DNA from: Halomonas sp. Bachu 37
GTDB taxonomy: Bacteria; Pseudomonadota; Gammaproteobacteria; Pseudomonadales; Halomonadaceae
Reading direction: 5' to 3'
Assembly (NCBI RefSeq): GCF_039691755.1
Contig: NZ_CP137552.1
Span: forward strand, 2,852,001-2,916,000
Length of the DNA: 64,000 nucleotides
Below are positions 31,792 through 40,828 of this stretch, piece by piece. Every line of letters starts with the position of its first letter. The stretch's first letter is position 1. Both the position numbers and the translations under genes were made by a program. The notes below the pieces were generated by a model. The model had not been told where the DNA came from, did not search any database, and saw only the letters and a list, made by a program, of their open reading frames with translations.

Positions 31792-32073
31792 TCAATTTTC
31801 CCAGACGATGACCAGCTCCTCGTCACCGGCCATGCGCTCCAGATGCCGCCCAACCACGCCTTCAAGCTGATCGAGGGAATCCTCCTCCAGCGTTTCGATG
31901 GCTACCACCAGCGTTTCTGGCTCGGCATGCAGCAGGCAGAGTCCTTCTTCGAACTGGATGCGCGCCTCGCGTCCTTCACGCGTCACTTCCAGCTTGTGTT
32001 CCCAGTGTTTGCACAGGCGGTTGACTAACTTCTCGGCGGAAGGGGTCGCGATTTCTGCTCGTGATAGGGGCAT
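31792..32073 (-). CDS. DUF2218 family protein
   Basis: The 93-residue soluble protein resembles DUF2218: N-terminal A-x-x-x-TPSAEKLVNRLCKHWEHKLEV, a central FEEGLCLLHAEPETLVV, and QLEGVVGRHLERMA. The family has no established biochemical role; members often occur near metal or siderophore genes, a general impression rather than evidence here. It is acidic, has no signal peptide, and stands alone between dapB and the FadL-like gene. Confidence 0.75.
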   Translation of the reverse strand: MPLSRAEIATPSAEKLVNRLCKHWEHKLEVTREGREARIQFEEGLCLLHAEPETLVVAIETLEEDSLDQLEGVVGRHLERMAGDEELVIVWEN

Positions 32074-32190
32074 ATTCTATTTCTCCGTTCCATGGGATAA
32101 ATCGTTAGCGTAGAGCCAAGACCCGCCTCCTGCCAAATGGCAAAACCCGCGCCAGCCCACCAACGCCCTGACCAAGGCTTGCGAAAGTGC

Positions 32191-32217
32191 AAAAAACCCG
32201 GCCTGAGCCGGGTTTCT
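32191..32217 (-). terminator. Intrinsic terminator after the fadL-like gene
   Basis: CCCGGC/GCCGGG stem extended by A-T pairs, 4-base loop, six T on the minus strand, about 33 bases after the stop. Confidence 0.85.
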
Positions 32218-32249
32218 GCGAGCATACGATCGAAACAGGTCATGACTTC

Positions 32250-33596
32250 CTAGAAGCGATAGGTCACCTGAGCGCCGAAACCGTGGGCTTCGTTCTTGTA
32301 GTCGCCGGAGAAGTTCGAGGTAATCGGCGGTGTGCTCTGACCCGCCACGGTAAAGCTATCCGTCTTCGACTGTTCCACGTGGGTACTACGCTCGGTCAGG
32401 TACGAGTAGGCCACGTCGATGGTCAGATCGGGCGTTGGTGACCAGCCCGCACCCAGCGAGAAGATACGCCGGTCGTCGGAGGGAATCCGCACACTGCGCG
32501 TTTCGTCCTGGGTCGGAGTGAAGTCCAGGGTGACACCTGCCCGCAGGGCGAGCTCCGGCGTCAGCTGGTATTCGCCCCCGGTGGCGAAGGCCCAGGCATT
32601 GGAGTAACTCTGCTCTTCCAGTGTAATCAAACCCCGTTCACTGCCATCGACACGGATCTGCTCGAAGCGGCTCCAGCGAGACCAGGAGGCACCAAACATC
32701 AGCTTGAGACGATCGGTCATCTGCTGCGTCAACGAGAAGTTGATGGTTTCCGGGGTGGTCAGGTCCAGCGAGGCATCGTCGGTCACCGTACCAAGACCCA
32801 ACTGGTCCAGTACCGGTGAGCTTGCCGTGAAATCGCCCGTCAATTCGTAGTCGACCTTGGAGCGATAGGTCAGCCCGAGTGTCGTTTCCGGCACTGGCTG
32901 GTACATGACACCCAGGTTGTAGCCCCAGGCCTCGTCGTCACCTTCAACCCGTGAATCCGCTTCGTATAGCCCCAGAGGAGTCGCCACCGGCACCTGGCGA
33001 TGCAGCTCGCCCTCGACGCGATTGTAGGTTACGCCGGCACCGACCGCCCACTGATCATTGAAGCGATAGGAGACGGTAGGCTGCGCGCTCATCACCTTGA
33101 CTTCGGTATAGTTGCCCTGGTTGCGCCCTTGGAAGCCATCTTCATAGTCGGTGTTGGAGCCAAACGGTGCATAGACACCAAAACCGAACGCCAGACGCTC
33201 GTTGACCGGGTGTGCGTAGAAGGCGAACGGGATCAATGTGCCTGGGACCATGTCACCGTCGTTGCTTCCCGTTACCGGTAGCGTGTCAGTGGCACCGCCG
33301 GTGACCTGCAGAAAGGCCGGACTGCTCTGCGAGGCTTGGACATTGGAAATTTCCGAATTCACGTTCAGGTAGGTGCCCCCCACCGTCACCTGAGCGCGAT
33401 CCAGAAACGACATGCCCGCCGGGTTACCGTAGACGATAGAGGCGTCGTGTACATTGGAGCTGCGCCCGGCGTGGCCGTAGCCTTGCCCGCTGACGCTCTG
33501 CTCGTTGATCTGATAACCGCCAGCGTGCGCCTGACTGGCAAAGGCGGCGGCAGCGATGGCTGCAGCCAAGGTTAGCTTGTTGAATTTATTATGCAT
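32250..33596 (-). CDS. FadL/OmpP1-type outer-membrane transporter
   Basis: The 448-residue beta-barrel protein probably imports long-chain fatty acids or other hydrophobic compounds across the outer membrane. It has a signal peptide ending AFASQAHA, then the FadL hatch region GGYQINEQSVSGQGYGHAGR and SIVYGNPAGMSFL, alternating amphipathic strands, and a terminal aromatic residue (QVTYRF) as needed for barrel insertion. ATG 33596 is followed by an A-rich stretch. It is alone in its transcription unit between a promoter and a terminator; substrate is not determined. Confidence 0.88.
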   Translation of the reverse strand: MHNKFNKLTLAAAIAAAAFASQAHAGGYQINEQSVSGQGYGHAGRSSNVHDASIVYGNPAGMSFLDRAQVTVGGTYLNVNSEISNVQASQSSPAFLQVTGGATDTLPVTGSNDGDMVPGTLIPFAFYAHPVNERLAFGFGVYAPFGSNTDYEDGFQGRNQGNYTEVKVMSAQPTVSYRFNDQWAVGAGVTYNRVEGELHRQVPVATPLGLYEADSRVEGDDEAWGYNLGVMYQPVPETTLGLTYRSKVDYELTGDFTASSPVLDQLGLGTVTDDASLDLTTPETINFSLTQQMTDRLKLMFGASWSRWSRFEQIRVDGSERGLITLEEQSYSNAWAFATGGEYQLTPELALRAGVTLDFTPTQDETRSVRIPSDDRRIFSLGAGWSPTPDLTIDVAYSYLTERSTHVEQSKTDSFTVAGQSTPPITSNFSGDYKNEAHGFGAQVTYRF

Positions 33597-33758
33597 AAAT
33601 GGGCCTCTCTTCCCGATGAATCAGCAGATCTACCTCAAGGCCGAATCGACTCTTGCCAGTACTAGCTATCTGCCACGCTTGCTTTACCCCAACTGTTTTC
33701 TCGCAACCAGGCAAAAGGTTCAAGGACAAACGGTCGTTTAAATGTTTTTTTTACTCAG

Positions 33759-33786
33759 ACATTAGTCTAACATCTTTTAAAATCAA
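33759..33786 (-). promoter_or_regulatory. Probable promoter of the fadL-like gene
   Basis: On the minus strand TTGATT (33781-33786), 16 bases, TAATGT (33759-33764). AGACATTAGTCT (33757-33768) straddles the -10 box and could be a small operator. It predicts a leader of about 155 nt. Confidence 0.45.
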
Positions 33787-33822
33787 TAGCTTACCTATTA
33801 TGCACAAGAGCCAGAACTCTGC

Positions 33823-33854
33823 TTGACCTATGGGTGACACAAAGGTTTTACACT
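33823..33854 (+). promoter_or_regulatory. MerR-type promoter/operator of the copper operon
   Basis: TTGACC (33823-33828) and a TACACT -10 (33849-33854) are separated by 20 bases, the over-long spacing typical of MerR-family targets. The spacer holds a dyad with ACCT...AGGT ends (33826-33846) and 8 of 10 arm positions matching. CueR-class operators have the same ACCT/AGGT ends. Confidence 0.6.
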
Positions 33855-33888
33855 ATCGCTATCGTCAGCCATGGATGCCAGGAGCCCC

Positions 33889-34302
33889 ATGAGAGTCAGC
33901 CAACTAGCTCGGCGCGCCGGAGTGACTGCCGAAACGGTACGTCACTACACCCGCGAAGGGCTTCTGCAACCCAAACGCGAGCCACACAACGGCTATCAGA
34001 TATTCGACGAAGCCGATCTCGAGCGCCTGCAGTTCGTCCAGCGAGCGCGCACTCTGGGGTTCAGCGTGGCGGAAATCAGCGACATCCTGGCCCACGCCGA
34101 CCATGGCGACTCACCCTGCCCCTTGGTGCGTGACCTGCTGGCCAACCGGCTGCCGCAGATACGTGCCCGCATTCGTGAACTTGAAGCTCTCGCCGGGCGC
34201 ATGGAACAAGCGCTGGAAAGCTGGGCGAATATGCCGGATGGCACACCGGACGGCCATAGCCTGTGCCGCTTGATCGAAAGCTTTCCGGAGGAAAAACGAT
34301 GA
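33889..34302 (+). CDS. MerR-family metal-responsive regulator
   Basis: The 137-residue protein has a winged helix-turn-helix ([23 protein letters not shown]), the MerR signature ([25 protein letters not shown]) and a long dimer helix. Candidate metal ligands are Cys77 (SPCPLV), His123 and Cys126 (GHSLCRL). The C-terminal loop lacks the Cys-x7-Cys of CueR and the Cys-Cys of ZntR, so the cofactor cannot be named from sequence. The adjacent overlapping ATPase suggests copper. ATG 33889 has CAGGAGCC upstream. It shares a 4-bp ATGA overlap with copA. Confidence 0.88.
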   Translation: MRVSQLARRAGVTAETVRHYTREGLLQPKREPHNGYQIFDEADLERLQFVQRARTLGFSVAEISDILAHADHGDSPCPLVRDLLANRLPQIRARIRELEALAGRMEQALESWANMPDGTPDGHSLCRLIESFPEEKR

Positions 34303-36851
34303 GCCATTCCGAACCGACCCATGTTCGCAGCGTTCCCGGCATGAACTGCCAAGGTTGCGTCAAGCGCATGCGCGAGGCCATCAACGCTCATGACCCCGAG
34401 GCGGAGGTAGTCGGCAAGCCGGAAGAGAAACGCCTGGAAGTCACCGGCTCGCTGGATGCCGCCACGCTGGACGACGCGCTTACTGAGGCGGGTTATCCGC
34501 CGCTGGAGACGAAAGAAGAGCCGGTACGCGACGATGGCGAAGCGGATGCAGAAAGCGAACCCATCCCAGTTGAAAGCTCGGCGGATATCCCCCAAGGGAG
34601 CATGACACGCCTCTCCATTTCCGGCATGACCTGCGCCAGCTGCGTCAAGAGCGTGCAGAAAGCCCTGGAAAAGACACCCGGCGTGGTAGCGGCGGACGTC
34701 AATTTCGGCACCCATATCGCCCAGGTACGCGGCACCGCCGATACCGCCGCGCTCATCCAGTCCGTGGACAGCGCCGGTTACAGTGCCGAGCCGATCATCG
34801 ACATGCGCGAAGCCGAAGCGCGGCGCGCCGAGAAGGACGCCGCCACCTACCGCCAGCGCCTGCGGGGCAGTGTCTGGTCGCTGGCGCTGGCGCTGCCGTT
34901 GATGGCGAGCATGTTCATCTACCACCCCCACCCCATGGGCTGGGGCCGGCTCTTCTGGCTGGTGATCGGTCTGCTGACGCTGGCGATCATGGCGTTTCCG
35001 GGCCGGCACTTCTTCGTCAATGCCTGGAAGAATCTGCGTCTGCATCAAGCCAACATGGACACCCTGGTCGCCATGGGTACCGGCACCGCTTGGCTCTATT
35101 CCATGGCGGTGGTGATTTTCGCCCCCTGGCTACCCGAGCTGGCCCGCGGCCTCTATTTCGAGGCGTCGGCTATGGTCATCGGTCTGATCCTGCTGGGCAA
35201 TGCCATGGAGCTTCGCGCCAGGGGGCGCACCAGCGAGGCCCTGAAACGCCTGCTGGACCTGCAGAGCCGTACCGCCCGGGTGATACGCGACGGGGAAGAG
35301 CGTGAAGTCGATATCGATGCCGTACGCCAAGCTGACCTGGTCCGGGTGCGCCCGGGCGAGCGGCTGCCGGTCGATGGTGAAGTCGTCGAAGGCTCCACGC
35401 ATGTGGATGAGTCGATGCTCACTGGCGAGCCGCTCCCCGTGGCCAAGCATCCGGGCGATAGCGTCAGCGCCGGGACCGTCAACGGCAAAGGAAGTATGGT
35501 CTATCGGGTAACCCAGGTGGGTGCCGACACCCGGCTGGGCCGGATTACCGAGCAGGTCGCCAGCGCCCAGAACTCGCGCCCGCCCATCGGCCAGCTGGCG
35601 GACAAGGTCTCCAGCATTTTCGTGCCCTCGGTCATGATCATCGCCGTGCTGACGGCCCTGATCTGGTACAACTTCGGCGCCGAGCCGAGGGTTCTGCACA
35701 TGCTCGTCACCGCCACCACGGTATTGATCATCGCCTGTCCCTGCGCACTCGGCCTGGCCACACCCATCTCCACCATGATCGGCGTGGGCAAGGCGGCCGA
35801 GCACGGTGTGCTGGTGAGAAACGGCGATGCCCTGCAGACCGCAAGCAAGCTCACCACACTGGTGGTCGACAAGACCGGCACTCTGACCGAAGGCAAGCCC
35901 CGCGTCACCGACGCCGAGATTCTCGACGGCGACAAGCAGGAAATCCTCGACCTGGTCGCCGCCCTGGAGCGCGGCTCGGAACACCCCCTGGCCACGGCGC
36001 TGCTGACGCACGCCGAGGAAGCGGGAGCGCAAGCCGCCGATATCCGCGATTTCGATAGCGTGACCGGCGGAGGCGTAAGCGCCACCACAGAGCAGGACGA
36101 GCCCCTGCTGCTGGGCAACGCCCGGCTGCTGGAAAACGCCGGTATCGACCTCGAACCCGGCCGGGCGATCGCGGAACAGTTGGAGCAGAAGGCCCGCACC
36201 GTGGTCTATCTGGCCCGAGCGGGCAAGCTCAGCGCCGTGTTCGGCATCAGCGACCCCTTGCGCCACGACACCATCGAGGCCGTCAAGCGCCTCCAGGCCG
36301 ATGGGCTCAAGGTGATCATGCTGACCGGCGACAACGTCCATACCGCCCGAGCGATTGCCGGTGAAGTGGGTATCGACGATTTCCGGGCGGGGCTGTTGCC
36401 CGAGGACAAGCACGCCGAAATCGAGCGCCTGCAGCAAGCGGGCGAGGTGGTCGGCATGGTGGGTGACGGCATCAACGACGCACCGGCGCTGGCGTTGGCC
36501 GATGTCGGCTTCGCCATCGGCCAGGGCACGGATGTTGCCATCGAAAGCGCGGGCATCACGCTGATGCGCGGCTCGCTGCACGGCGTTGCCGCCGCCATCG
36601 AGATCAGCCGCGCCACTCTCACCAACATCAAGCAGAACCTGGTGGGTGCCTTCGGCTACAACGTGCTGTGCATTCCTCTCGCCGCCGGCGTGCTGTACCC
36701 CTTCACCGGCATGCTGCTTTCGCCGATGATCGCCGGAGCGGCCATGTCGCTCTCGTCGGTCACCGTGGTCAGCAATGCCAATCGCTTGCGGCTGTGGCAC
36801 AGCAAACGCCCCGCTCGCTCCACCCAAGAGACACAGGAGGTACCCGCATGA
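34299..36851 (+). CDS. copA: Copper-exporting P1B-type ATPase
   Basis: It pumps Cu(I) out of the cytoplasm. The 850-residue protein has two heavy-metal-associated domains, with GMNCQGC (near residue 15) and GMTCASC (near residue 111). Between them is an acidic linker, then membrane helices, and the actuator TGEP. The transport motif CPC lies in [13 protein letters not shown]; the phosphorylated Asp in [19 protein letters not shown]; and [14 protein letters not shown]. The CPC motif and double CxxC fit Cu(I). ATG 34299 overlaps the regulator stop. The operon is regulator-copA-microprotein. Confidence 0.94.
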   Translation: MSHSEPTHVRSVPGMNCQGCVKRMREAINAHDPEAEVVGKPEEKRLEVTGSLDAATLDDALTEAGYPPLETKEEPVRDDGEADAESEPIPVESSADIPQGSMTRLSISGMTCASCVKSVQKALEKTPGVVAADVNFGTHIAQVRGTADTAALIQSVDSAGYSAEPIIDMREAEARRAEKDAATYRQRLRGSVWSLALALPLMASMFIYHPHPMGWGRLFWLVIGLLTLAIMAFPGRHFFVNAWKNLRLHQANMDTLVAMGTGTAWLYSMAVVIFAPWLPELARGLYFEASAMVIGLILLGNAMELRARGRTSEALKRLLDLQSRTARVIRDGEEREVDIDAVRQADLVRVRPGERLPVDGEVVEGSTHVDESMLTGEPLPVAKHPGDSVSAGTVNGKGSMVYRVTQVGADTRLGRITEQVASAQNSRPPIGQLADKVSSIFVPSVMIIAVLTALIWYNFGAEPRVLHMLVTATTVLIIACPCALGLATPISTMIGVGKAAEHGVLVRNGDALQTASKLTTLVVDKTGTLTEGKPRVTDAEILDGDKQEILDLVAALERGSEHPLATALLTHAEEAGAQAADIRDFDSVTGGGVSATTEQDEPLLLGNARLLENAGIDLEPGRAIAEQLEQKARTVVYLARAGKLSAVFGISDPLRHDTIEAVKRLQADGLKVIMLTGDNVHTARAIAGEVGIDDFRAGLLPEDKHAEIERLQQAGEVVGMVGDGINDAPALALADVGFAIGQGTDVAIESAGITLMRGSLHGVAAAIEISRATLTNIKQNLVGAFGYNVLCIPLAAGVLYPFTGMLLSPMIAGAAMSLSSVTVVSNANRLRLWHSKRPARSTQETQEVPA

Positions 36852-36919
36852 GCTGGTTGATCAATCTAGCGGGATTGGGCCTGATCGGCCTCATCGTCTG
36901 GTGGTTCTGGCTCAACTGA
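36848..36919 (+). CDS. 23-residue membrane microprotein of the copper operon
   Basis: [23 protein letters not shown] is longer than may be quoted whole; it starts [10 protein letters not shown] and ends VWWFWLN. It is a single hydrophobic helix with a Trp-rich end. Its ATG overlaps the copA stop (ATGA), and copA carries an AGGAGG seven bases upstream, so translation is well supported. It resembles the N-terminal anchor of small cupredoxin-domain proteins found in copper operons, so it may be a remnant of one or a free CopA partner. Its last eight bases overlap the yitT-like gene tail. Confidence 0.65.
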   Translation: MSWLINLAGLGLIGLIVWWFWLN

Positions 36920-37547
36920 CGCCGATGTAGCGCCCCGGCTTATGGTTCAGGGCGATGATCAGGTTGAGGGTCACCGCCCCCAGCACCGAGTAGGCGACCC
37001 GATCCGGCGGCAGCACGCTGAAGGCTATCAACAGGATCACCGCGTCGATGCCCAGTTGCACGTAACCGGCACGCAAACCGTGGCGGTCCTGCAGATAAAG
37101 CGCGAGGATGTTGATGCCGCCCAGGCTGGTGCGATGGCGAAACAGCATCAGCATGCCGATGCCCATCAGTGCGCCACCCATCAAAGCGGCGTAGAGGCTC
37201 GGCACCTGCTCGAACTGCACCCATCGCTGGGTGAGCTCGGCAAACAGCGACACCAGGCCGATGGCGGCAAAGGTGCGCAGAGTAAAACTCCAGCCCATGC
37301 GCTTGATCGCCAGGTAGTAGAACGGCAGGTTGATGGTGAAGAACCAGAAACCGAACCCCAGCCCGGTGGCGCCCTGCGCTTCGCTGAAGTAATTCAGCAG
37401 CAGCGCCATGCCGGCGGTGCTGCCGGTCAGGAGCACGGCATGGGTATAGAACGTGACGCCCAGGCCGACGAACAGCGTGCCCAGCAGCATCGCCATCACA
37501 TCTTCATAGGGCCGATGGGGGTCCTTGGGTAACTCCTCCACACGCAT
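36912..37547 (-). CDS. YitT family (DUF161) membrane protein
   Basis: The 211-residue inner-membrane protein has about five or six hydrophobic helices (MLLGTLFVGLGVTFYTHAVL first). It carries the family signatures GSTAGMALLLNYF and FRHRTSLGGINILALYLQ. YitT proteins have no firmly established substrate. It is transcribed alone toward copA; GGAA lies a few bases before ATG 37547. No relation to copper is indicated beyond position. Confidence 0.85.
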   Translation of the reverse strand: MRVEELPKDPHRPYEDVMAMLLGTLFVGLGVTFYTHAVLLTGSTAGMALLLNYFSEAQGATGLGFGFWFFTINLPFYYLAIKRMGWSFTLRTFAAIGLVSLFAELTQRWVQFEQVPSLYAALMGGALMGIGMLMLFRHRTSLGGINILALYLQDRHGLRAGYVQLGIDAVILLIAFSVLPPDRVAYSVLGAVTLNLIIALNHKPGRYIGVS

Positions 37548-37620
37548 GGAAGTTCCTTTTTTGTGAGTTAGAACCGAAAAATTTCAAGCCGATGCCGGTT
37601 TTCGTTCAATTAGTTTTCGC

Positions 37621-39417
37621 TCAACGCGCCTCGGCGTGCTCGATCATCAACTGCAGCGATTCACGCCCGCGCCAGCGGTTGCGATTGAGCTTGTAGGCAC
37701 ACGTCAGCGTATCTCCCACGCCGAATGCCGGGAGTTCGCCAGGGGTCAGGGCGCGAAACCAGATGGCCTTGCAGGTGATTGCCTGGCAGGAGAGTTCCAG
37801 CATCAGGTGCGTACCGTCACTTCCCACCGGCCTGAGTGATTCCACCAGAAACTCGCCTTCGAACAGCGGCGAATCGAATTCGCGGCCGTACGGCCCCAGG
37901 GCGTCGAGCTCCGCCAGGGTTGCTAGCGACAACTGCTGCGCCGTCAGAGGCCCATCGGTATGAATCCTGGGATAGAGCTCGGTATCGCCGAGCTGCTCCT
38001 TCACCGCTTGCAGAAAGGCGGCACGAAACGCCGCTAACTGCTCACGGGGCACGCCGACTCCCGCGGCGCCGCGGTGGCCGCCGAAACGCGGCAGCGCCTG
38101 CGGGGCCAGCTCGAAGGTGCGCTGCAAGGCATCGCGCAAGTGCAGCTCATCGACCGAGCGGCCGGAGCCGGTCAGCATGCCCGGCGCGGCCGCCGGGGTC
38201 AGCACCAGTGCCGGGCGGCCGAATGCCTGTACCAGCCGCGACGCGACGATACCCTGCACCCCTGGGTGGCCATCTTCCAGAAACACCACGACCGCCGGTT
38301 CACCGGCAGCCAGGGGCGCAGCGGCAAGCGCTCGCGCCTCTTCCGCCATGTCGGCCTCGATGGCCTTGCGCGACTGGTTGTCCTGATCGAGCAGGTCGAG
38401 CTGACGGTGGGCGACGGCATCGGCTTCCGCCAGCATGAAATGCAGCGCGGCATAGGGGTCGTCCAGGCGCGAGCGGGCATTGATCCGCGGCCCCATCTGG
38501 AACGCCAGGGTCTCGGCATTGAACGGCACGCTGTCTTGGCCCAGGCGCGCAGCCATGGCTCTCCAGCAGGCGCTGTCCATGCGGTTGATCAATTGCAGCC
38601 CGTAATTGACCACGGCACGGTTGGCCGGGCTCGCGCCCAGGGAGACGCAATCCGCTACCGTGCCCAGCGCCACGTAGGAGAGCCACGGTGATAACTTGGG
38701 CGTCGCCTCCTCCAGCACGCCCCACTCGATCAGCACGCTGCGCGCCAGCGACATGACCAGCCACGCCACCATGCATCCGGCGATGGTGGTATCCGGGTAG
38801 TCGCAATCATCGCGGGTGGGGTTGACCACGGCGTAGGCCGAGGGCGGCGGGCCTTCCACCGGCAAGGCGTGATGATCGCTCACCACCACGTCGAGCCCCG
38901 CCGCCTTGAGCCGTGCGATGCGCGGCTCGTCGGACGATCCGCAATCGGCGGTGATCACCAGTGTCGGAGCGGGCTGAAGCGCCAGCGTACGTTCCACCAG
39001 CGGCAGGCTGATGCCGTAGCCATCGTGGATGCGATGGCCGATCAAGCTGTGCAGCCTGCTTTCCGGCACGCCGAACAGCTCGACCAGAGTACGCCGGATC
39101 ACCACGTGGGACGTGATGCCGTCGACATCGTAGTCGGTGAGAATGCCGATGGACTCGCCGTCCACCACCGCCTGGGCGATACGTTCGGCGGCGCGGCGGC
39201 CATCGGCCAGTTTCTCCGGGTGGACTAGGTAGCGCAGACTGGGTGACACCAGCGGCGCCAGGTCGCCGCTGAAGCCGTTCAAGCGCCCTGCTAGCACCCG
39301 GGCCTGGAGCTCGGAAAGCCCCGCCGACAGCGCCTGCTGGTAGAGTCTTTCATCCCGCGGGCGCAGCTCGAGGCGGGGCCGCGACGTACTCGCGGTACTG
39401 GCTGGCTGAGTTTCCAT
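37621..39417 (-). CDS. recJ: Single-strand-specific exonuclease RecJ
   Basis: This 5'-to-3' ssDNA exonuclease acts in recombination and mismatch repair. The 598-residue DHH-family protein has TDYDVDG, ADCGSS and SDHHALP as metal-binding motifs. The DHHA1 motif FGGHRGAAG and a C-terminal OB-fold follow. The frame extends to TTG 39441, but ATG 39417 is the first good start. It lies 20 bases after thrC; dsbC-hom-thrC-recJ order is common in gammaproteobacteria. Confidence 0.95.
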   Translation of the reverse strand: METQPASTASTSRPRLELRPRDERLYQQALSAGLSELQARVLAGRLNGFSGDLAPLVSPSLRYLVHPEKLADGRRAAERIAQAVVDGESIGILTDYDVDGITSHVVIRRTLVELFGVPESRLHSLIGHRIHDGYGISLPLVERTLALQPAPTLVITADCGSSDEPRIARLKAAGLDVVVSDHHALPVEGPPPSAYAVVNPTRDDCDYPDTTIAGCMVAWLVMSLARSVLIEWGVLEEATPKLSPWLSYVALGTVADCVSLGASPANRAVVNYGLQLINRMDSACWRAMAARLGQDSVPFNAETLAFQMGPRINARSRLDDPYAALHFMLAEADAVAHRQLDLLDQDNQSRKAIEADMAEEARALAAAPLAAGEPAVVVFLEDGHPGVQGIVASRLVQAFGRPALVLTPAAAPGMLTGSGRSVDELHLRDALQRTFELAPQALPRFGGHRGAAGVGVPREQLAAFRAAFLQAVKEQLGDTELYPRIHTDGPLTAQQLSLATLAELDALGPYGREFDSPLFEGEFLVESLRPVGSDGTHLMLELSCQAITCKAIWFRALTPGELPAFGVGDTLTCAYKLNRNRWRGRESLQLMIEHAEAR

Positions 39418-39437
39418 GACCTCTGACACAGCTGTTT

Positions 39438-40826
39438 TCAACGCCGCTGTTCCGCCACGAATCGCTGTACGGCGGCAAGGTCGGCGGGCAGCACGGTATA
39501 GCGCTCTTCACGCTCCAGCAGGTCGTCCATGTGCGGCGGCAACGGCACGCCCGGGAAGCCCGCCTTGACCACCGCCTCGGCGAATTTCGCCGGATGCGCC
39601 GTGGCCAGGGTGATCATCGGCGTGGCGCTGTCACTGCGAACGCGCTGCGCGGCACGGTAACCAGTGGCGGTATGCGGGTCGAGGATCTCGCCGGTACGGT
39701 GGTGCGCTTCACGAATGACTTCCAGTATGGTGTCGTCATCCACGCTGTAGCTGGCGAACTTTTCGCGCAACCGGGCCAGCGGCGCCTCGGCCAGTGCCGT
39801 GGGCTCCTGCTGGAAACGCTCGAGCAGCGCCGCCACCGCCTTGCCGTCGCGGTCGTAGGCATCGAACAGCAGGCGTTCGAAATTCGACGACACCACGATA
39901 TCCATGGAGGGCGCCAGCGTGGCGGCCAGCTCATGCTTGGAGAAGTCGTTGGCCGCCAGGGTGCGGTGCAGGATGTCGTTGGCATTGGTGGCGATGATGA
40001 ACTGCTTGACCGGCAAGCCCATCCGGTACGCCATGTAGCCGGCGAACACATTGCCGAAGTTGGCCGACGGCACGCAGAAGCTGACCTCGCGCCCGGGGGC
40101 TCCCAGCGCCACGGCGGAAGCCACGTAGTAGACGATCTGGGCCATGATGCGCGCCCAGTTGATCGAATTCACCGCCACCAGTCGGGTGCCGTTGAGGAAG
40201 GCCTGGTCGGCGAAGCTCGCCTTGACCATCGCCTGGGCATCGTCGAAGTTCCCCTCGATGGCGATATTGAACACGTTATCGGCCAGTACCGAGGTCATCT
40301 GGCGACGCTGCACCTCGGACACGCGCTTGTGCGGGTGCAGGATGAAGATATCCAGGTTGTCGCAATGGCGGCAGCCTTCGATCGCTGCGGAGCCGGTATC
40401 GCCGGAGGTCGCACCCATGATGACCGCACGCTCGCCGCGCTTCTTGAGAAAATGGTCCAGCAAGCGGCCAAGCAGCTGCAGGGCGACATCCTTGAATGCC
40501 AGGGTCGGGCCGTGGAACTGCTCGAGAAGGAAATGATTGGCGTCCAGCTGCTTGAGGGGTACCACCGCATCGTGGCTGAAGGTCGCGTAGGCGTCCGTCA
40601 CGATCTCGCGAAAGGTGGCGTCCTCGATCTCGCCGCCGACAAAGGGTTTCATCACCCGGAAGGCGATCTCGGCATACGACAGGCCGGCCATGTCCGCAAG
40701 CTCGTCCGCCGACAGCTGCGGGATGGTCTCGGGGACATACAGGCCGCCGTCGGCGGCCATGCCGGTGAGTACCACATCCTCGAAGGAGAGCGCGGGTGCA
40801 GCCCCGCGCGTGCTGATATAGCGCAT
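39438..40826 (-). CDS. thrC: Threonine synthase
   Basis: This PLP enzyme converts O-phosphohomoserine to threonine. The 462-residue protein has RYISTRGAAPALSFEDVVL at the start, GPTLAFKDVALQ with the PLP-binding Lys, and MGATSGDTGSAA. ATG 40826 is preceded by AGGAG; the GTG at 40832 overlaps the hom stop but has poorer spacing. It works directly after Hom. Confidence 0.96.
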   Translation of the reverse strand: MRYISTRGAAPALSFEDVVLTGMAADGGLYVPETIPQLSADELADMAGLSYAEIAFRVMKPFVGGEIEDATFREIVTDAYATFSHDAVVPLKQLDANHFLLEQFHGPTLAFKDVALQLLGRLLDHFLKKRGERAVIMGATSGDTGSAAIEGCRHCDNLDIFILHPHKRVSEVQRRQMTSVLADNVFNIAIEGNFDDAQAMVKASFADQAFLNGTRLVAVNSINWARIMAQIVYYVASAVALGAPGREVSFCVPSANFGNVFAGYMAYRMGLPVKQFIIATNANDILHRTLAANDFSKHELAATLAPSMDIVVSSNFERLLFDAYDRDGKAVAALLERFQQEPTALAEAPLARLREKFASYSVDDDTILEVIREAHHRTGEILDPHTATGYRAAQRVRSDSATPMITLATAHPAKFAEAVVKAGFPGVPLPPHMDDLLEREERYTVLPADLAAVQRFVAEQRR

Positions 40827-40828
40827 GT

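Noticed and set aside
33577..33591. A-rich AATAAATTCAACAA right after the fadL-like start codon as a Crc/Hfq site
   Set aside because: It does not contain an uninterrupted AANAANAA, so I did not call it a CA motif, though its position would be suitable.
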